From Macropodus opercularis (lineage: Eukaryota > Chordata > Actinopteri > Anabantiformes > Osphronemidae), in the NCBI GenBank assembly GCA_030770545.1, contig JAUCMP010000026.1, positions 3,514,501-3,578,500 of the forward strand: a DNA stretch of 64,000 nt, given 5' to 3'. The notes below the pieces were generated by a model. That model ran no database searches, was not told the DNA's origin, and saw only the letters and a list, made by a program, of their open reading frames with translations. Both the position numbers and the translations under genes were made by a program. The number at the start of each line of letters is the position of its first letter. Position 1 is the stretch's first letter. Shown one piece after another: positions 13,312-34,381 of the stretch.

Positions 13312-16300
13312 CCTGTCTCTCTCTGAATCTCTCCTCTCTGACTCTGCCTCCTCACCCTCTCTCACATGGACACACTGGGAATTAGAGAAACGCTGTTTGC
13401 TCCAAACTTCTCAATCGCAGCATTTAAAAAAGACAAATGCGTTCAACAAACTATCTCTGCTGTCAACTCTGAGCATTTACATATCGCAGCTCTTCCTTTT
13501 ACCTTCAGTGAGTTACGTAAGTCAAAGCTCTTCACATCTGCCCTATAAATGAAAATCCTTCCTCTTCCAGCAAAAACACTTTTCTTCCTGCGCAAACATC
13601 TCAGAGTAGCAGTAATTCACTATAACACACATCCAAACTCATGGTTCACTGACTTGGACAAGCGCTGATTAAGGACACGGGGCAGACATTCAGTCGGCCT
13701 CAGAGGTCAAACGGAAATGAACCGCACAACATTTAGGCACCAAGAGATCAAAGTCTGCAATGCGCTAAGCCCCGTGCTACCTGCGTGCACTGAATGACAA
13801 TGGGCTCCCCGTTCTTTGTACTTGGCAGAGGTGCAGACAAATTAAGTGGCGTAGTGCTGCATACGCACTCATTCACCTTATTTCAGACAACAATGGATGC
13901 GTGGCTGCAGCTAAAAATAAAACACAGTGAACAAGAAGCAACTTCTGTTACTGGCTCCTTCAGCACCGTGGCCACAAAAACTCTGAGGCTCACACTCGTG
14001 AATTAGAGAGAATTAAAGGCCTGTTTTCTTTTCAATGACTCTGATGGACTTTAGATAAGATTATACAGAGAGTGGTTGCTATACTTAACACAAGAATTGT
14101 ATCTTATATTGTTTGTTTTATTTGTAAGGTGCCTGTTTTTGCTGTGCTAAGTTTGAGGGTAAGCCGCTGTACCATCCATTTAACCTCTCCTGAGGTGACA
14201 GCACATCCTAAACCTATAACTTTCCTCACAGAATAATTCACGGCTCAGCTCTCTGTTAGCGTCTGCTTGAAAATGCCAGTAAATATTTCAGACAGGATCA
14301 GAATAGCTGCACTGTGTCAGAAGATGACGCAAAGGGGTTGGACGACTGGGAGACTCGTGTCCGTTCGATTTGGGAGTTTTGATCAAACCTGACGCTCTAC
14401 CCTGATTCTGCCATTATCACTCACTCACAGGCACTTCGTCAGCCTCTCACACACACCTGAGAGACCACTGATGGATGTCTCCTCTTCACAGACTACATTC
14501 ATCAGGACTGGCAACTAGCTGCGCTAGTTTTGGGTTCCTCACAGCAGATCTCTCTTTATCTCTCTTTCTCTCTGTGTGTTATGTATCATCTATAAAACAG
14601 AGAAGACTGAAATTGGAAGCTTGGCAGTTTTCCTGTGACTAATTATCCGAGGGATCCGGTTTGGGGGACGGTTTCTGTAGCCATCAGGGAAATCAGCATG
14701 AGAATGGCAGACAGATAATTACTGTACTCACCATTAACTTCTCTGAAATAAACCATAAAAGTGTTTTTCATCCATGGATTCTTACAGAACCTGTGTGTGT
14801 GTGTGTTTTCTGCTAGACTTAAGCGTGTTCTTGTATGTGCTTGTCATCTTCTGGACATGCACAGTTAAAAATGGAAGCTTTAAATCTGAGCCCAAAAACT
14901 GACAACGCTAGTCGCACATGAATCAGGTTTAAAAACATCTTTTCATGGCATGACAAGCGCTATTCAATCGTCACCCACTAATAAAAACACAAACGCTTCT
15001 AGAACTAAAAATAGCCTTTTTATCATCATCAAAGACGGGGACAGATCTATCCTGCGTCAGACATAACAACAGAAACACAGAGACATACAAGACGATCCTA
15101 GGGGTCACTGGTCCCAAAGGTCAGAGAACATACAGACCGCTCTCCAAAAGTTGAAAAGAACAGACACGTCCTACAGGAGAACATTAAGGCAGGAAATTCC
15201 TGAAATGGATCCAAACAATATAAGTCTGTGCAAAATGACTCGTGGAGATGTATGAGACCATTTACTGAAGCGGAAGCACAAGAAAACAACAATAAAACTA
15301 TCAGATCATGAGAAATCACAGTTCTCCATTCATAGTCAAAAATGGATCTGAAACGTCAAAAGCGTAAGTGCTTTTATAAAGAAGAACGACCCAGTGAGTG
15401 GCGTTGCTACATACTATTATTAGTATCGATTGTCAATATGATGCGTAAGCAGTATTTCAACGCAGCCGGTTGTGTTGGTGTTTGACCAGAGGTTGGATTC
15501 AGCCCGAGGACAAGATTAGACTGAGAAACGCACAGTGAGAGCGAAGAAGAAATCAAATGACTGTGTGATATTATCTTTACTTTTCTGTCAGATATTATAG
15601 AGAACGATGTGCTGGGCAGCAGTAGACAGCAGGGCGGTGGAACTGCTAATACAGTGTAGGACCATACATGTTTCAGAGGTGAAATACCGTCTAGCTCACG
15701 GAAACATCATTCTGAATGAAAGGATTTCGGCCTTGATGCGATAAAATCTAATATACCCAGGAACAGTATTCCCTCCATCCAGCCTCCATCATGCGACACA
15801 AACACTGCAGGCACAAATTTTATTTCAGTCGATATTAATCTACTTGTGTCGTGTAATTTCATGCTACTCAGCTTAGGCCACGCGGACTAATCCAATCGCC
15901 TCGTCTCTCAACTGGAGGAAAACATCCGGGTCGGAAGTTATGCAAATGTAAACATCAACTTCAATGCATGCGCTTCGGCACAATGCAGAAAAACTCTCCC
16001 GCCAGTGGGCAGAGCCTGGACGCGAGAACTGAGGGAGTGAGTCAGAGATGACGGCATCTATCACTGATGCATTAACACTGCGTCCATGTCTCTCGGCCTC
16101 CGCGGTGATGAGGCTCGCTATCAATTCCTCAGTGACACTTGCCAGCAGCAAGCGCATACACAGACAACACGGACCCGTGGTCGTGACTGGAATGTGAGGA
16201 GGAATTTTGTTAGGAAATGTGTCATGAGACATTTGGAAGCTAAACTGAGGAAGCGGAGAGATTTCCTGTGATTCTATTAATGTCGTCAACATAAATCACG

Positions 16301-19300
16301 TCTGAAATATGAAACATTGGATTTCATCCTGCGGAGGCCCGTAGTGTCAGACTATGACGAGAAAACCATGTGGACGGCTGTAGATGCTTCTCAGCGGTGA
16401 AATTGATTATGGAAATCGCACTATTTCTCAGCTGAAATGTAAATGAGGGAGCAGGCTTTGGGACGGCAGCAGAATGTAATGCATTTCCTATAATGACTTC
16501 CAGGCGCCTCTGAGCCTGGCGCGGGAGATTTATACCAGCGCCCCTGTTTCACTGCCGACAGACTGATGAGGACGACCGCGCTCTCAACAGCAGTAGCCAC
16601 TGACGCTGGGTATATCATAGTATATCAGCGGTCCCACATTAGTAAATAATGAGGGGTTTGACATCTTCGGCCGTTGGCGCTCAGTCATGCAGAGACAGCG
16701 AAATGGAAAAGATGGAGACAGTTACATGATGAGAACAGACTATAGATTAAGGGCACCCTCCGCCCTGCTGTGTTATTAATCGATCAATCAGCTGGGTTTC
16801 CCTCATTAATGACACGTAGAGGTTACAAGCTCTGGAGGTGCTACTCACACAGTATGGCTGAGTTCCTGTGGTCTCTCTGCCTGCTCAGGGAACACAGGAT
16901 GCGGCGGCTCTCCGATGGGGACGCAGCCTAGAGATTTACTGATGGCATGGCTCAGCTTTTTGGCTGGAGACTTCTGTAAAAAGGATAAGAGGGAAAAACA
17001 CGCTAAAGCTGCTTCATGAGTCATTTATATAACTGGGCCAACAGTTTGGTTATTGTGTCAAAGAGTCTGGATCAGCAGCTGCTCATGCAAACTCAGGACG
17101 AGCTTCCAAGCTAAACAGCTTTTGTTTTGTTTTTGGTTTAATTTTAAATCAAAGCACATTGAATTTAGAATGACCTTTGACACGACAATGGACTGAATAA
17201 GAAGCCACATTTTCTCCCAGATACATGAGTGATACATTAAACATTTACACAAACTTGCCCCAAAAGTGTAAAAACCTCCAAAAGTGAATTGCCACTAGCT
17301 GTCACAATGAATTTCATACAGATTTTTCTGGTTTCCGACTATTTGTGTCTCGTGCTTTCAGGCATGTCATTCCTGTCCTGAGGTGACACAGACTCTCCCT
17401 CTTCTCTGTGCAAAAAACAAGCAGGATGGGAATTGGATTTGGATTCAGCGCCTCCGACTTCCCTTGTTTCCATTTACAACTTAATGATTGAGCTTTAGGG
17501 GGGATGCGGCAACATTACAAATTTAGTCAATACTATTACACTACTACAACACAGCGTCTGGCCTTACCCAGGATGAGTGCTCCTTCATCTGGTGCTGGTT
17601 GCTATGGGGACCGTTTGCATGGCCACGCCAGAAGCAGCTCTGACAAAGCTGGTAGCCGTGGCACTGTTGGCACCGATACCGGAAACCCATCATGCTCTCG
17701 CTCCGGCAATATGAACATTCCACCGGATGGAAGACTGAGCGGTGAAACACGGAATTAGACTCCAAAGAAACTAGTTTCTCTTTACATTTTCTTACATTAC
17801 ATCTCACCATTCTCAACGTTGGCAAGTCGGTGCATGAGTGGCAGCCATATGAGACACTGGGGAGGCGGGTCTGCCATCAACACATCCAAAAAGGTGTTCA
17901 GCATGATCTTCTTCTAGACACAAACACAAACGTGACGGCATATTACACGAGGCGAGGAGACTGTCACCTGACGACAGCGAGGGAGGAGGAGTTCTCGTAC
18001 TGTACCTGCTGAGGGAAGCACGTCCGCACCGAGTGCTCTGTGTAGCCGAACGAGGGGCCCTCAAACACGGCCGTGGGGAGCTTCAGCACCTCCCGAAGGA
18101 ACTGGTCAAACTTAGCGAACACCATGACTCCACTTGAGTCTGAGATCTGTGAGAAAATATCTGCAAGACAGCAAATGTCAGCAGAGATAATACACATGCA
18201 TTTAAAGTGAACAAGGCTTGCACTGATGCTGCAATACTGCCCCCGTGTGTTTAGTTTGAGCCACTACACACACAATGGACTAAAATCCAGCTAATTCATT
18301 GGATTTATAAAACCAGCCAAATATATACTCACAACGTAGTTTGTCCACAATTTTCCCTCCGCACATCGTGGCCAGCATGGCCTTCATCGAGAAAACTGTC
18401 AGCTTCCCATGGCTTTCACTGCAAAAAAATAAAAGGTGTTTTTGCAGGTGACATTCATCCCTAGTTGAGGAGCTCAGATGTCAAACATCACGGCCTAAGC
18501 CTTAAATCACGGATTAACGCCGTACATGCAGCTCGTCCTTAGTCTGCCTTGAAATGAGCTTTCATTCCACATTCATTTAGCTCCGGCTTCCAAGCAGAGG
18601 TAGCAGAGTGCATGAAAGTCCTTCTGCCTAATTCAGTTTGGACCTCAGGGACAGATAGCGAAACCACTTCCTGTGATTGCACACAGTCATTTCCACCAAG
18701 TTTCCCAGAGATACGGCAGCATGAATAATAACGGAGCCCTACAGATAAAGCTAAACCAATTGAGTGCTCCATGAACGGACAGGGCGAGCGGCCAATCGAT
18801 CCGAGCGCACAGGCACAGTGATGAGCAGGAGCTCGGCCAGTAACAAACCTCCAGGTGAGGGAGGCAGAGAGCGATTTATTAGGAACACCTGTACAGTCCA
18901 CGCAGTCCAATACAGCAGCTCTGCCATTAGTTCTTCTTTTCCCAGGTTGTAATGTCTCCGATTTTAAGTTCATGGTGCTTCACTTTGCAAACCACAGAAA
19001 AGCTGATGTTGGTGATTCTGCCTCGTACCTGTCATAGGTGGCCACCATGAAGTTGAGCAGGAGTCCGATGGACTGCTCCACATTGATCTGGTGGGTGGTG
19101 GGCAGCCGCTTGTTGAGCTGGTAGTAGATGGAAGACAGGATGGTCTCCAGCCGCGATACATTGATCTCAGCATTGTGGTCCAACGTGTTGAGCCCATTGT
19201 CACGAAAGGCTTCGATCATGTTCCAGACATCCACCAGATGGACTGAAGGAGGAGGTGGAGGCAAACAGACAGACACCATGTGACTGATGTACTCGTGTTG

Positions 19301-19742
19301 GAGCGATTCAAAGGGTCACACAAGGTCACAGCAGCGGAACAGAGACGAAAAGCTTTAGGAATCTAAATGCTCTTACGATTGCATCTCTTCTGCACGAACC
19401 GGAGTTTGCAGGCAGTTCTATAAGTCGATAGCCTGATAACGTCGAAGTTTTGAGCTCCTAAAAAAACAAAAGCACAAACACGACGACAATGAAATCAAAC
19501 GAAACTGCTTCCAAACACAACCAGGCCCATTTAAACACCATCACTGTGTTTGTGTGGGAGGAATTACACTCTATGTGTGAGGGACCACGCATCTCCTGTG
19601 CAACTTAGAATTACACAACTGTGGAGAGTGAGGCGAGGCTTTATGTCTGCCGCGCATGCAGTCGACTCCACTCACTCATTTCCATGAAGAGCTGCCTCTT
19701 CTCCACCATGGCTTTGCCCCGTTTGCTGCCTTCCTCGATCAT
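4062..19742 (-). CDS. dtnb: Beta-dystrobrevin (17 coding exons)
   Basis: Cytoplasmic scaffold of the dystrophin-associated complex that binds dystrophin and syntrophins. Exons in transcript order: 19742-19676, 19457-19377, 19242-19029, 18418-18333, 18160-18006, 17913-17808, 17734-17568, 16973-16849, 12007-11933, 8405-8315, 8066-7978, 7637-7524, 6479-6383, 5185-5026, 4935-4846, 4700-4647, 4087-4062. All junctions are GT-AG, phases agree, and the total is about 598 aa. The start reads [12 protein letters not shown]-hand-like modules cover about residues 20-230. A ZZ zinc finger follows, with ligands C243, C246, C258, C261, C267, C270, H280 and H284. Coiled-coil heptads ([16 protein letters not shown]) cover about 390-490, and the tail contains [15 protein letters not shown]. 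Wording such as [19 protein letters not shown] and the short tail match DTNB, not DTNA. The last exon is the weakest call: it adds about 8 residues to a stop. The roughly 30-residue optional exon of human DTNB, expected between 8405 and 11933, was not found. Confidence 0.93.
8406..11932 (-). other. dtnb: dtnb intron, 3.5 kb
   Basis: Intron between the exons at 12007-11933 and 8405-8315. Open frames inside it, including one of 130 codons on the plus strand at 10304-10696, show no family resemblance. A run of 10 G lies at 11521-11530. I looked here for the optional DTNB exon that resembles the [14 protein letters not shown] exon and did not find it. Confidence 0.6.
12008..16848 (-). other. dtnb: dtnb intron, 4.8 kb, with CT microsatellite
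   Basis: Largest intron of the window. It contains a CT repeat at 13271-13309 and a short GT run near 14793-14806. No exon, RNA gene or transposon could be recognised in it. Confidence 0.6.
13271..13309. repeat. (CT)n microsatellite
   Basis: About 19 uninterrupted CT units followed by an imperfect CT-rich tail to about 13350. It lies in a dtnb intron. The spurious Ser-Leu-repeat reading frames crossing it are caused by the repeat. Confidence 0.97.
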
Positions 19743-20088
19743 TCTGTGGCACATCAAACAGCAGAGCATGCGGCGCTTTACTGTGCAGACAGCAGCACGG
19801 TAATAAAAGCAACTCGCTGTCCAGCATCATTCAGTTATTAATTATATTTATTGGCATCTTTTAACTTCGGTTGGATATTAACTTGGGTGAAGAACGTGGC
19901 TCCTGCTGTTACAAATTCATTCAAATGTCATTGATGCCTCCTTCACTTTAGGTTCCCTTTGAAACAATAGAGGAATCACTCTTTCATTCATTTCCTGTCA
20001 TCAGGGCCTTTCATGTGGAGGTAAAGTATAATGAAATGAAAACTGTCTCCTTAACCACAGCATGATTTGATAAAGATTTGAAGCCTAC

Positions 20089-20135
20089 CTGTCTGTGGCT
20101 GGATCTCAAACGCAGTGAAGCCCTAAACTCCAACC
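20089..20135 (-). other. dtnb: Candidate 5' UTR exon of dtnb
   Basis: On the minus strand a CTTCCAG acceptor (20136-20138) and a GTAGGC donor (20083-20088) bracket a 47-nt segment with no ATG. The next acceptor downstream is the CAG at 19744-19746, one base before the dtnb start codon. This fits a non-coding leader exon. Transcript data would decide. Confidence 0.5.
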
Positions 20136-21620
20136 CTGGAAGAAAAAGCACAGACGGAGTTAGTGAGGGTGTCTTCCAAGCTCCTCGTTGACAATATGCA
20201 GATGACTTTTTAATAAGTCATCAACACCTCCCCTCGCTCCCACTTTCAAGGACTTAATTAACTCTCAATTTGTGCTTTTGTTTCCCTCCCCTCTCCTCCA
20301 GTGGAGATACTGGTGAGCTGGCAGCAGAACACTCCAGCGCCCCTGGTCTGTGCAAATGATAATTCTCCATGACATCCCGTTCAGCAGTGACTGCGTCCTG
20401 TGGGCTAATGACACAGGCAGAGCTGCAAAGGAACCACTTAATGATGGGACACCGGGCACATTACGGCTGGACAGTGAGTGATGGGGGGGGGCCCAGACAG
20501 CCTCAGAGCAAGCGCACAGAACATGTTCACATGGTCCGTTGACCAGGAGCAGAGCGATACCAGCTGACCAGCAGAGCAAGGAACCCAGGGTTCTGCCACC
20601 CTCAGGACCGCTGCAGCTGGGGACGGTTTCTTTTCCTTGTCACTCACAAACCTGCAGCCCTGGCTTGTGTTGCGTGGTTCTCATTGCTGCTTACAGTCGC
20701 CTCCTCCTGACACGCTGGGCTGTTCCCTTCATGCAGTATTTCATTCACATACATTGTGACTTTATTTGCAACAAGCAGGAAAAGCTGGAAATGTTATGAA
20801 TTCATGTGTGCGGGTCAGCTAACGAGTTAAAGGCTAATCACGGTTGTTGATTTCAAGAACGCCAGATGGCTGCATTTTAATGAGAAACCACTCTATCAAA
20901 CAGCAATTTTTATGCCGTTGAAGCAAAACTGTGGCAAATCGCAAACACAACTCAGTGAGGACTAATTACTTATTAAATCAAGTCCGGAACAGGGCAGTGA
21001 AACTGTAATTAGACGTGTTGGTGGGAGGTATAGTAAATCGTAGCACATGCACTTTGAGGGGAAAGAATAGAAAACATCAGCAATGGTGAGTAAACCAACA
21101 AGCACAATAATATACTGCTTGTAAATATTCAACCTGTGAAGTAACTGAAGAAATTCACGAGTCTGTGCTTCACAGTAAAATAAAAAGGTTAATCATTCAT
21201 TGGAAAACAATCGAGTTCTTAATAATTCATAGAATGTTAACAGCACAGAATCAGTGACAAAGACGGAAACGAGCGGCTTCTCCGTCAACTGCGTTCACTC
21301 AGCTGCACATGAACACCAGGCTGTAGCAGGCGCCTGATCTCAGCCTTTTTGATGCAGCAAGAAGAGGAGCTGACGAAGGTGCGTTTTACTGTAACCGCAC
21401 CTTCAGCTCCGAGGTAATGACAACATCCTTTGACGCGAGTGAACACAAGGACTCTGCTGCAGTATCTCCTTCCGCTGATATCACCCACTTCTCCCTCTCT
21501 GCAAGCCTCGTTTGTGGTGGTGAGCAATCCCGTTCAAATCCACTCCTGAAGCGGCCATATTGCTGATTTAACAGCCTTTTCACCTTATTTACGCAACGAG
21601 ACCGGCGTGTCGTGACTCCC

Positions 21621-21654
<34 letters not shown>

Positions 21655-21656
21655 AT
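21621..21656. repeat. (TA)n microsatellite with TG interruptions
   Basis: Alternating AT/GT tract lying just outside the CpG-rich dtnb 5' region. Confidence 0.95.
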
Positions 21657-21862
21657 TTGTACAATAAACAATGACAGTCGCTCATCTTTTCTAAATCTCG
21701 CCGGTGTCTCATTAGGGACCACGACAGGGAACTGGCCTGAAATCACGCAGGTTGCGTTTAAGCATCATCATCATCATCGGCAGCAGCATCAGATGGGGAG
21801 GATAAGTGGTCCAGGGTGAATGAGGAGGATATTTCCTCCGTGATTCACAGCCGCACTCTCAC

Positions 21863-22140
21863 CTTTGATGAATGCACGCGTCCGTCCGCCGACGTTACAG
21901 CTGTCCGAGCGACGAGAGGCGGCTCCGGCCATCCATCATCCACCCAGGCTCCTCTCCCGCTTCATTCGACTTCAGGAACGCGAACTAACTGCGGTTGTAG
22001 CCGCACACAGAAGCGTACGAGCGCCCCGCTTCGCTCGGCATCACCAGCGACCCAGCGGCAGAGCGCAGCGCAGGAAGGCTCGGAGATGCCATGCGCGGCC
22101 ACCTACTATGTTTTTACGCATGTGCGCACGCACGCAGATT
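21863..22140 (-). promoter_or_regulatory. dtnb: CpG-rich dtnb promoter and first leader exon
   Basis: GC- and CpG-rich block with many CG steps, in strong contrast to the AT-rich sequence on both sides. On the minus strand a good donor, AAAG/GTGAGAG, lies at 21856-21866 and fits the end of a non-coding first exon. The block is upstream of the candidate leader exon at 20089-20135. The exact transcription start cannot be read from sequence. Confidence 0.55.
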
Positions 22141-22309
22141 AAAGGCGCACTACTACTATTACTGCTCCTGCTTTCAGTTATGACGCTCGGCATAATAGAG
22201 CAAAACAAACAGGAGACTCAGGTTTATTCGTTTTATAATAAAAAAAAATATTTTTCCACCCAGAGCTGCAGAGGACACCACCCAACGAACACAGCTTTAC
22301 TTTTCATTA

Positions 22310-24664
22310 TTTATTTATAATAGTCTATAACTTTTGATAAAATACACTTTGTGTACAAGTGCTGATTACTATATTACATTCACCTGGAGTTTAAATGGAA
22401 ACAAAACTGACAGACATACACGATTAAAGGAAATCACTTAAGGACAAACGTAAACAATTTTAAACGTGGTGTTGATTGCTAGTGACACCGTTTCCCACAG
22501 CCAACAAACACTCACAACAGAAAACTTCAGCATCTGTGCTGTTGCCCAAATCATCTTACAGTGATAATTAAAATAGGATCTCAGCTGCCTTTAGGCTTGG
22601 GTTTGATTATTTGCCTTAATTTCACTTTCAAATTCAAACCTAACATCACGTTTAACCAAGTTTTTATGAGGATGAACTAAATTAATTAGCACAGTTTTAG
22701 TGAAATGTCTATATTGTGTGGAAAAATCTCCAGTTTCTAGCCATACAACCTTAAGATCAGTTTTCCATGGGACACAATCCCCCATTTAATAACAAACATC
22801 TAAAAATGGACTTGGATTAAGCCACTGACCTACAAACTGTGCTTTCAAAACAACTGAATGCTTTCAAGAAGTAAGACGTATACAAGGATACAAGGACCTT
22901 ATGGAAAAATAGAAACCGATGGATTGGTTAAACAATATGGGCCAAACTGAACATTAGACAGCTGGGCAGTCTGAACTACAAAAGTCAAGTTATTGTCTGT
23001 CCAGGCTAAACAAACGATAGGAAAAGAGGACAGCCAATATATTATTATAGTAAATACCCTGTTGATTTGTCAAAAACAATTAGCAAATAGACCTTTTATA
23101 TTAAAATATATTAATTAAAATATATTACTTTGATTACCTAGTCAGACATGAAAAACAAGTTCTGATTATTTAGTTTTCTTTAAGGTGACTTTGGCATATT
23201 ACTATAGTAATTGCTATAAAACAGGCCTGTGTTGCACCTAGATCTCAAAATATAAATGAATCATCTATTTGTTGTCGACACCAAACAGCTCCTGAGGTAA
23301 CACTTCACACGGGTTTTTATGCACATCATCAACAAGGTTGATCCCTGGTGTTACATGATTGTAAGTTATATAAACATGACACTGTTATTTTGTGATAAAT
23401 GTGTGTTTCATACTGAATATTCTCTCAGTAATCTGGAAAAGGGCCAGTTTAAGGTGAAGCATTGACCTGCTGTTGTGTTGCCTCTAAAGCGTTTTGTAAA
23501 ACCGAAGCGTGCTATGCTAAATAATCACACGATAAAGAATTCAGCATTTTACTATAATTTACTCTATTTTCTCTTGACAGTAAAAATAATTTTGTAATAA
23601 ACTGGATATGCTTAAGCTTGTGTGCTGCATGAATACAATAAAGATCAATGTCTACATCTAGGCAAGTGTTGTAAATGAGCAAATATTTACAATAAAAAAA
23701 ACTACTTGACGTTCTCCCCTTGTCTCGAGTGTTTCTTTAAATGTTTTTACTGTTTATTGCTGGTCTATTAATGCAGATAAACAGTGTGAGAAAACCCACT
23801 TCAAGCCAGCTTTTAGGGGAAGAAATGTGGTTTCACACAGTAGGACGCGACTTCACCTGGAATGGAAAAGATCTCATCTATAATTTTACATACAGGAAGT
23901 TTTTATATATAAAACATCTTTTCCCTGTCTGAACGCAAGTGCTGTACACAGTTACTACCTTACCTCCAGGCGGTATTCAAGTGCTTTCTCCTGCAACTGT
24001 TAAGCCAAAACACACCGTGATGTGCCCTCCTCGTGAGATGAGAATATAAGAATTGAGAGTATCACTTATATTTGCGTCTCTATTCTCTTTCTAAAACTTT
24101 ACATGTTCTTTCATTCTCAAATGTGAGCGTGTTTAGTAATGAACGCACATATAATAGTGCTTCCCTGCCATGCAAGCGTAAATGCCAAATAGGACTCTAC
24201 AACCAATGATTATCATTAGCACCCTTTTTTGCCTTTGAACCATAACTGATTAGGCCCAATTATAAAAGTGTAAAACACAACAGTCATTATGTTCTACAAA
24301 AATAGCGATGCTCATCTGTCCGTCCTTTCTTCAAAACCTACACTCACACACACATACTCACACCTCTTGCAGTATATAAATCACACTAATCCTAGCAGAG
24401 TGCAAACGTTGCCAGAGTTTATATTTGTCACACGTCTGACAGACTACTGATCTGACTGAAACGGATTTGACTTTTCAACCAAATGATTGCACAACACAAC
24501 TTTTCCTAGATCTTGGAGAAACAAAAGACCGTCCAGTGTAGATCCTTGCCTTTTGAACAGCGACCACGTTCTGGCTGTTCTGTCTGGAGTGCGACGGTGG
24601 GATTCAGTTCATCCTCTACTCATCCTATATATATATATATCCTTAATATATTTTCCGCGTCATA
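22310..24664 (-). other. asxl2: asxl2 3' UTR
   Basis: About 2.35 kb of AT-rich sequence after the asxl2 stop codon with no coding signal. A minus-strand AATAAA (TTTATT at 22310-22315) is a plausible end of the transcript and lies only about 170 bp from the CpG-rich start of dtnb. A TA microsatellite sits at 24626-24640, about 25 bp beyond the stop codon. Confidence 0.6.
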
Positions 24665-33389
<8,725 letters not shown>

Positions 33390-33450
33390 CGTGGATGTCC
33401 TGTTGCAAAGTAGTGTTGGATTTGTCTGCTTAGTTCAAATGTTGCTGTAG

Positions 33451-33480
33451 TTACCGCGTAAGATCCACTGCGTCTGCCAT
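33451..33480 (-). promoter_or_regulatory. asxl2: Upstream ORF in the asxl2 leader
   Basis: An ATG at 33480-33478 opens a 9-codon reading frame (MADAVDLTR) that ends in TAA about 60 bases before the asxl2 start at 33389. It has a reasonable Kozak context (CCAACATGG). If it lies in the transcribed leader it would act as a short uORF; the transcription start is not known. Its last codon overlaps a GTAACT that could also serve as a splice donor. Confidence 0.4.
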
Positions 33481-33625
33481 GTTGGACTTACAGTAAAGGG
33501 TCATGTGACTCACAAGGAGACGTCACCTTACTGTACACAGCTGTCAGTTCACGGCCCCCAAGTTCCCCGCGTCTTCCAACAGCGGGTTTCAGACACATTC
33601 ACAGCAGCACTTCACCAACATCCAC

Positions 33626-33631
33626 TTTATT
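33626..33631 (-). terminator. kif3c: Likely kif3c poly(A) signal
   Basis: AATAAA on the minus strand about 600 bp beyond the kif3c stop codon and about 140 bp before the asxl2 leader. It is the best hexamer between the two genes. Confidence 0.5.
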
Positions 33632-34233
33632 TCCGCGCGTAAGCAAATGGACTTCACCACTGAGAGAATATAAGGCAGCCAATCAAGAGAGCACTGCAAG
33701 CTTTCTTTACATTTTTTTGGCGAGAAATTCAGCAACAACGTATCAAGCATACAGGTTAAACACGGTGGCACCAGTTCATCAGTTAGGTCAAGACCAGGTA
33801 CGTTAGCAATATTTCTTGACAAAGCAAACTCAAGATTTGTTGTCTAATATTAAAAAATTATTGAAATAAAGGCCATCTAAGCCAAGCCCGGTATTTTAAA
33901 TTCTTGGCTGTGTTGTTTAGGTTGATGTGGAGACACTATATGGTTTAGGCAGCAGTAAGTTTAAGTCAAAGCCAGCAGACAGTTAAAGATCACTTCAAAC
34001 AGCATCACTGTAATAGTCATTCTTTGAAAAAGAAAAGAGCGTGGTTGTCTTTCCAGTTAGGCCACATGCTTACCAAATGGTTATCAAAAAACAAATAAAG
34101 TGATAAAAAACAGTGAAAGCGATTCTAAAATCAAAACAGACGGTTTCCCTGCCGAGCTCTCCCAAATGCCCCTTAGCCATTCTGGAGTCCTGGAACTACG
34201 GGCCGCTGTGCAGTACAGGTGTGGTGACACGTC

Positions 34234-34381
34234 TCAGGGACTTGTCTGGGCTGCACTTGATGGAAGGTAAGCAGCAGATGATGGCCTTTGCCTCTGAGAG
34301 GGAGAGACACTCTGCGAGCCCGATGTCAGCGTAGTTGACGATGATGACGATGATATAGATGCTGTGTGCGGTGCCTGATAC
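34234..34381 (-). CDS. kif3c: Terminal exon of kif3c behind an in-frame TGA at the donor
   Basis: The exon at 34675-34497 ends ...AAA TCT CAA TCC TG and is followed by a GTGAGAG donor. Read straight on, this gives TGG TGA, an apparent stop. Splicing in phase 2 to the CTACAG acceptor at 34382 restores Trp and continues WYQAPHTASISS..., a Ser/Gln/Pro-rich tail of about 48 residues ending AAQTSP and TGA. Human KIF3C also continues past the equivalent RSW with a Ser/Pro-rich tail, which supports this exon. Confidence 0.75.

Noticed and set aside
13021..13552. Overlapping ORFs across the CT repeat
   Set aside because: Length comes from the Ser-Leu reading of the CT microsatellite.
4062..19742. 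Assignment as alpha-dystrobrevin (dtna)
   Set aside because: Sequence such as [18 protein letters not shown], the [12 protein letters not shown] context, the short C-terminus and linkage to asxl2/kif3c fit dtnb.
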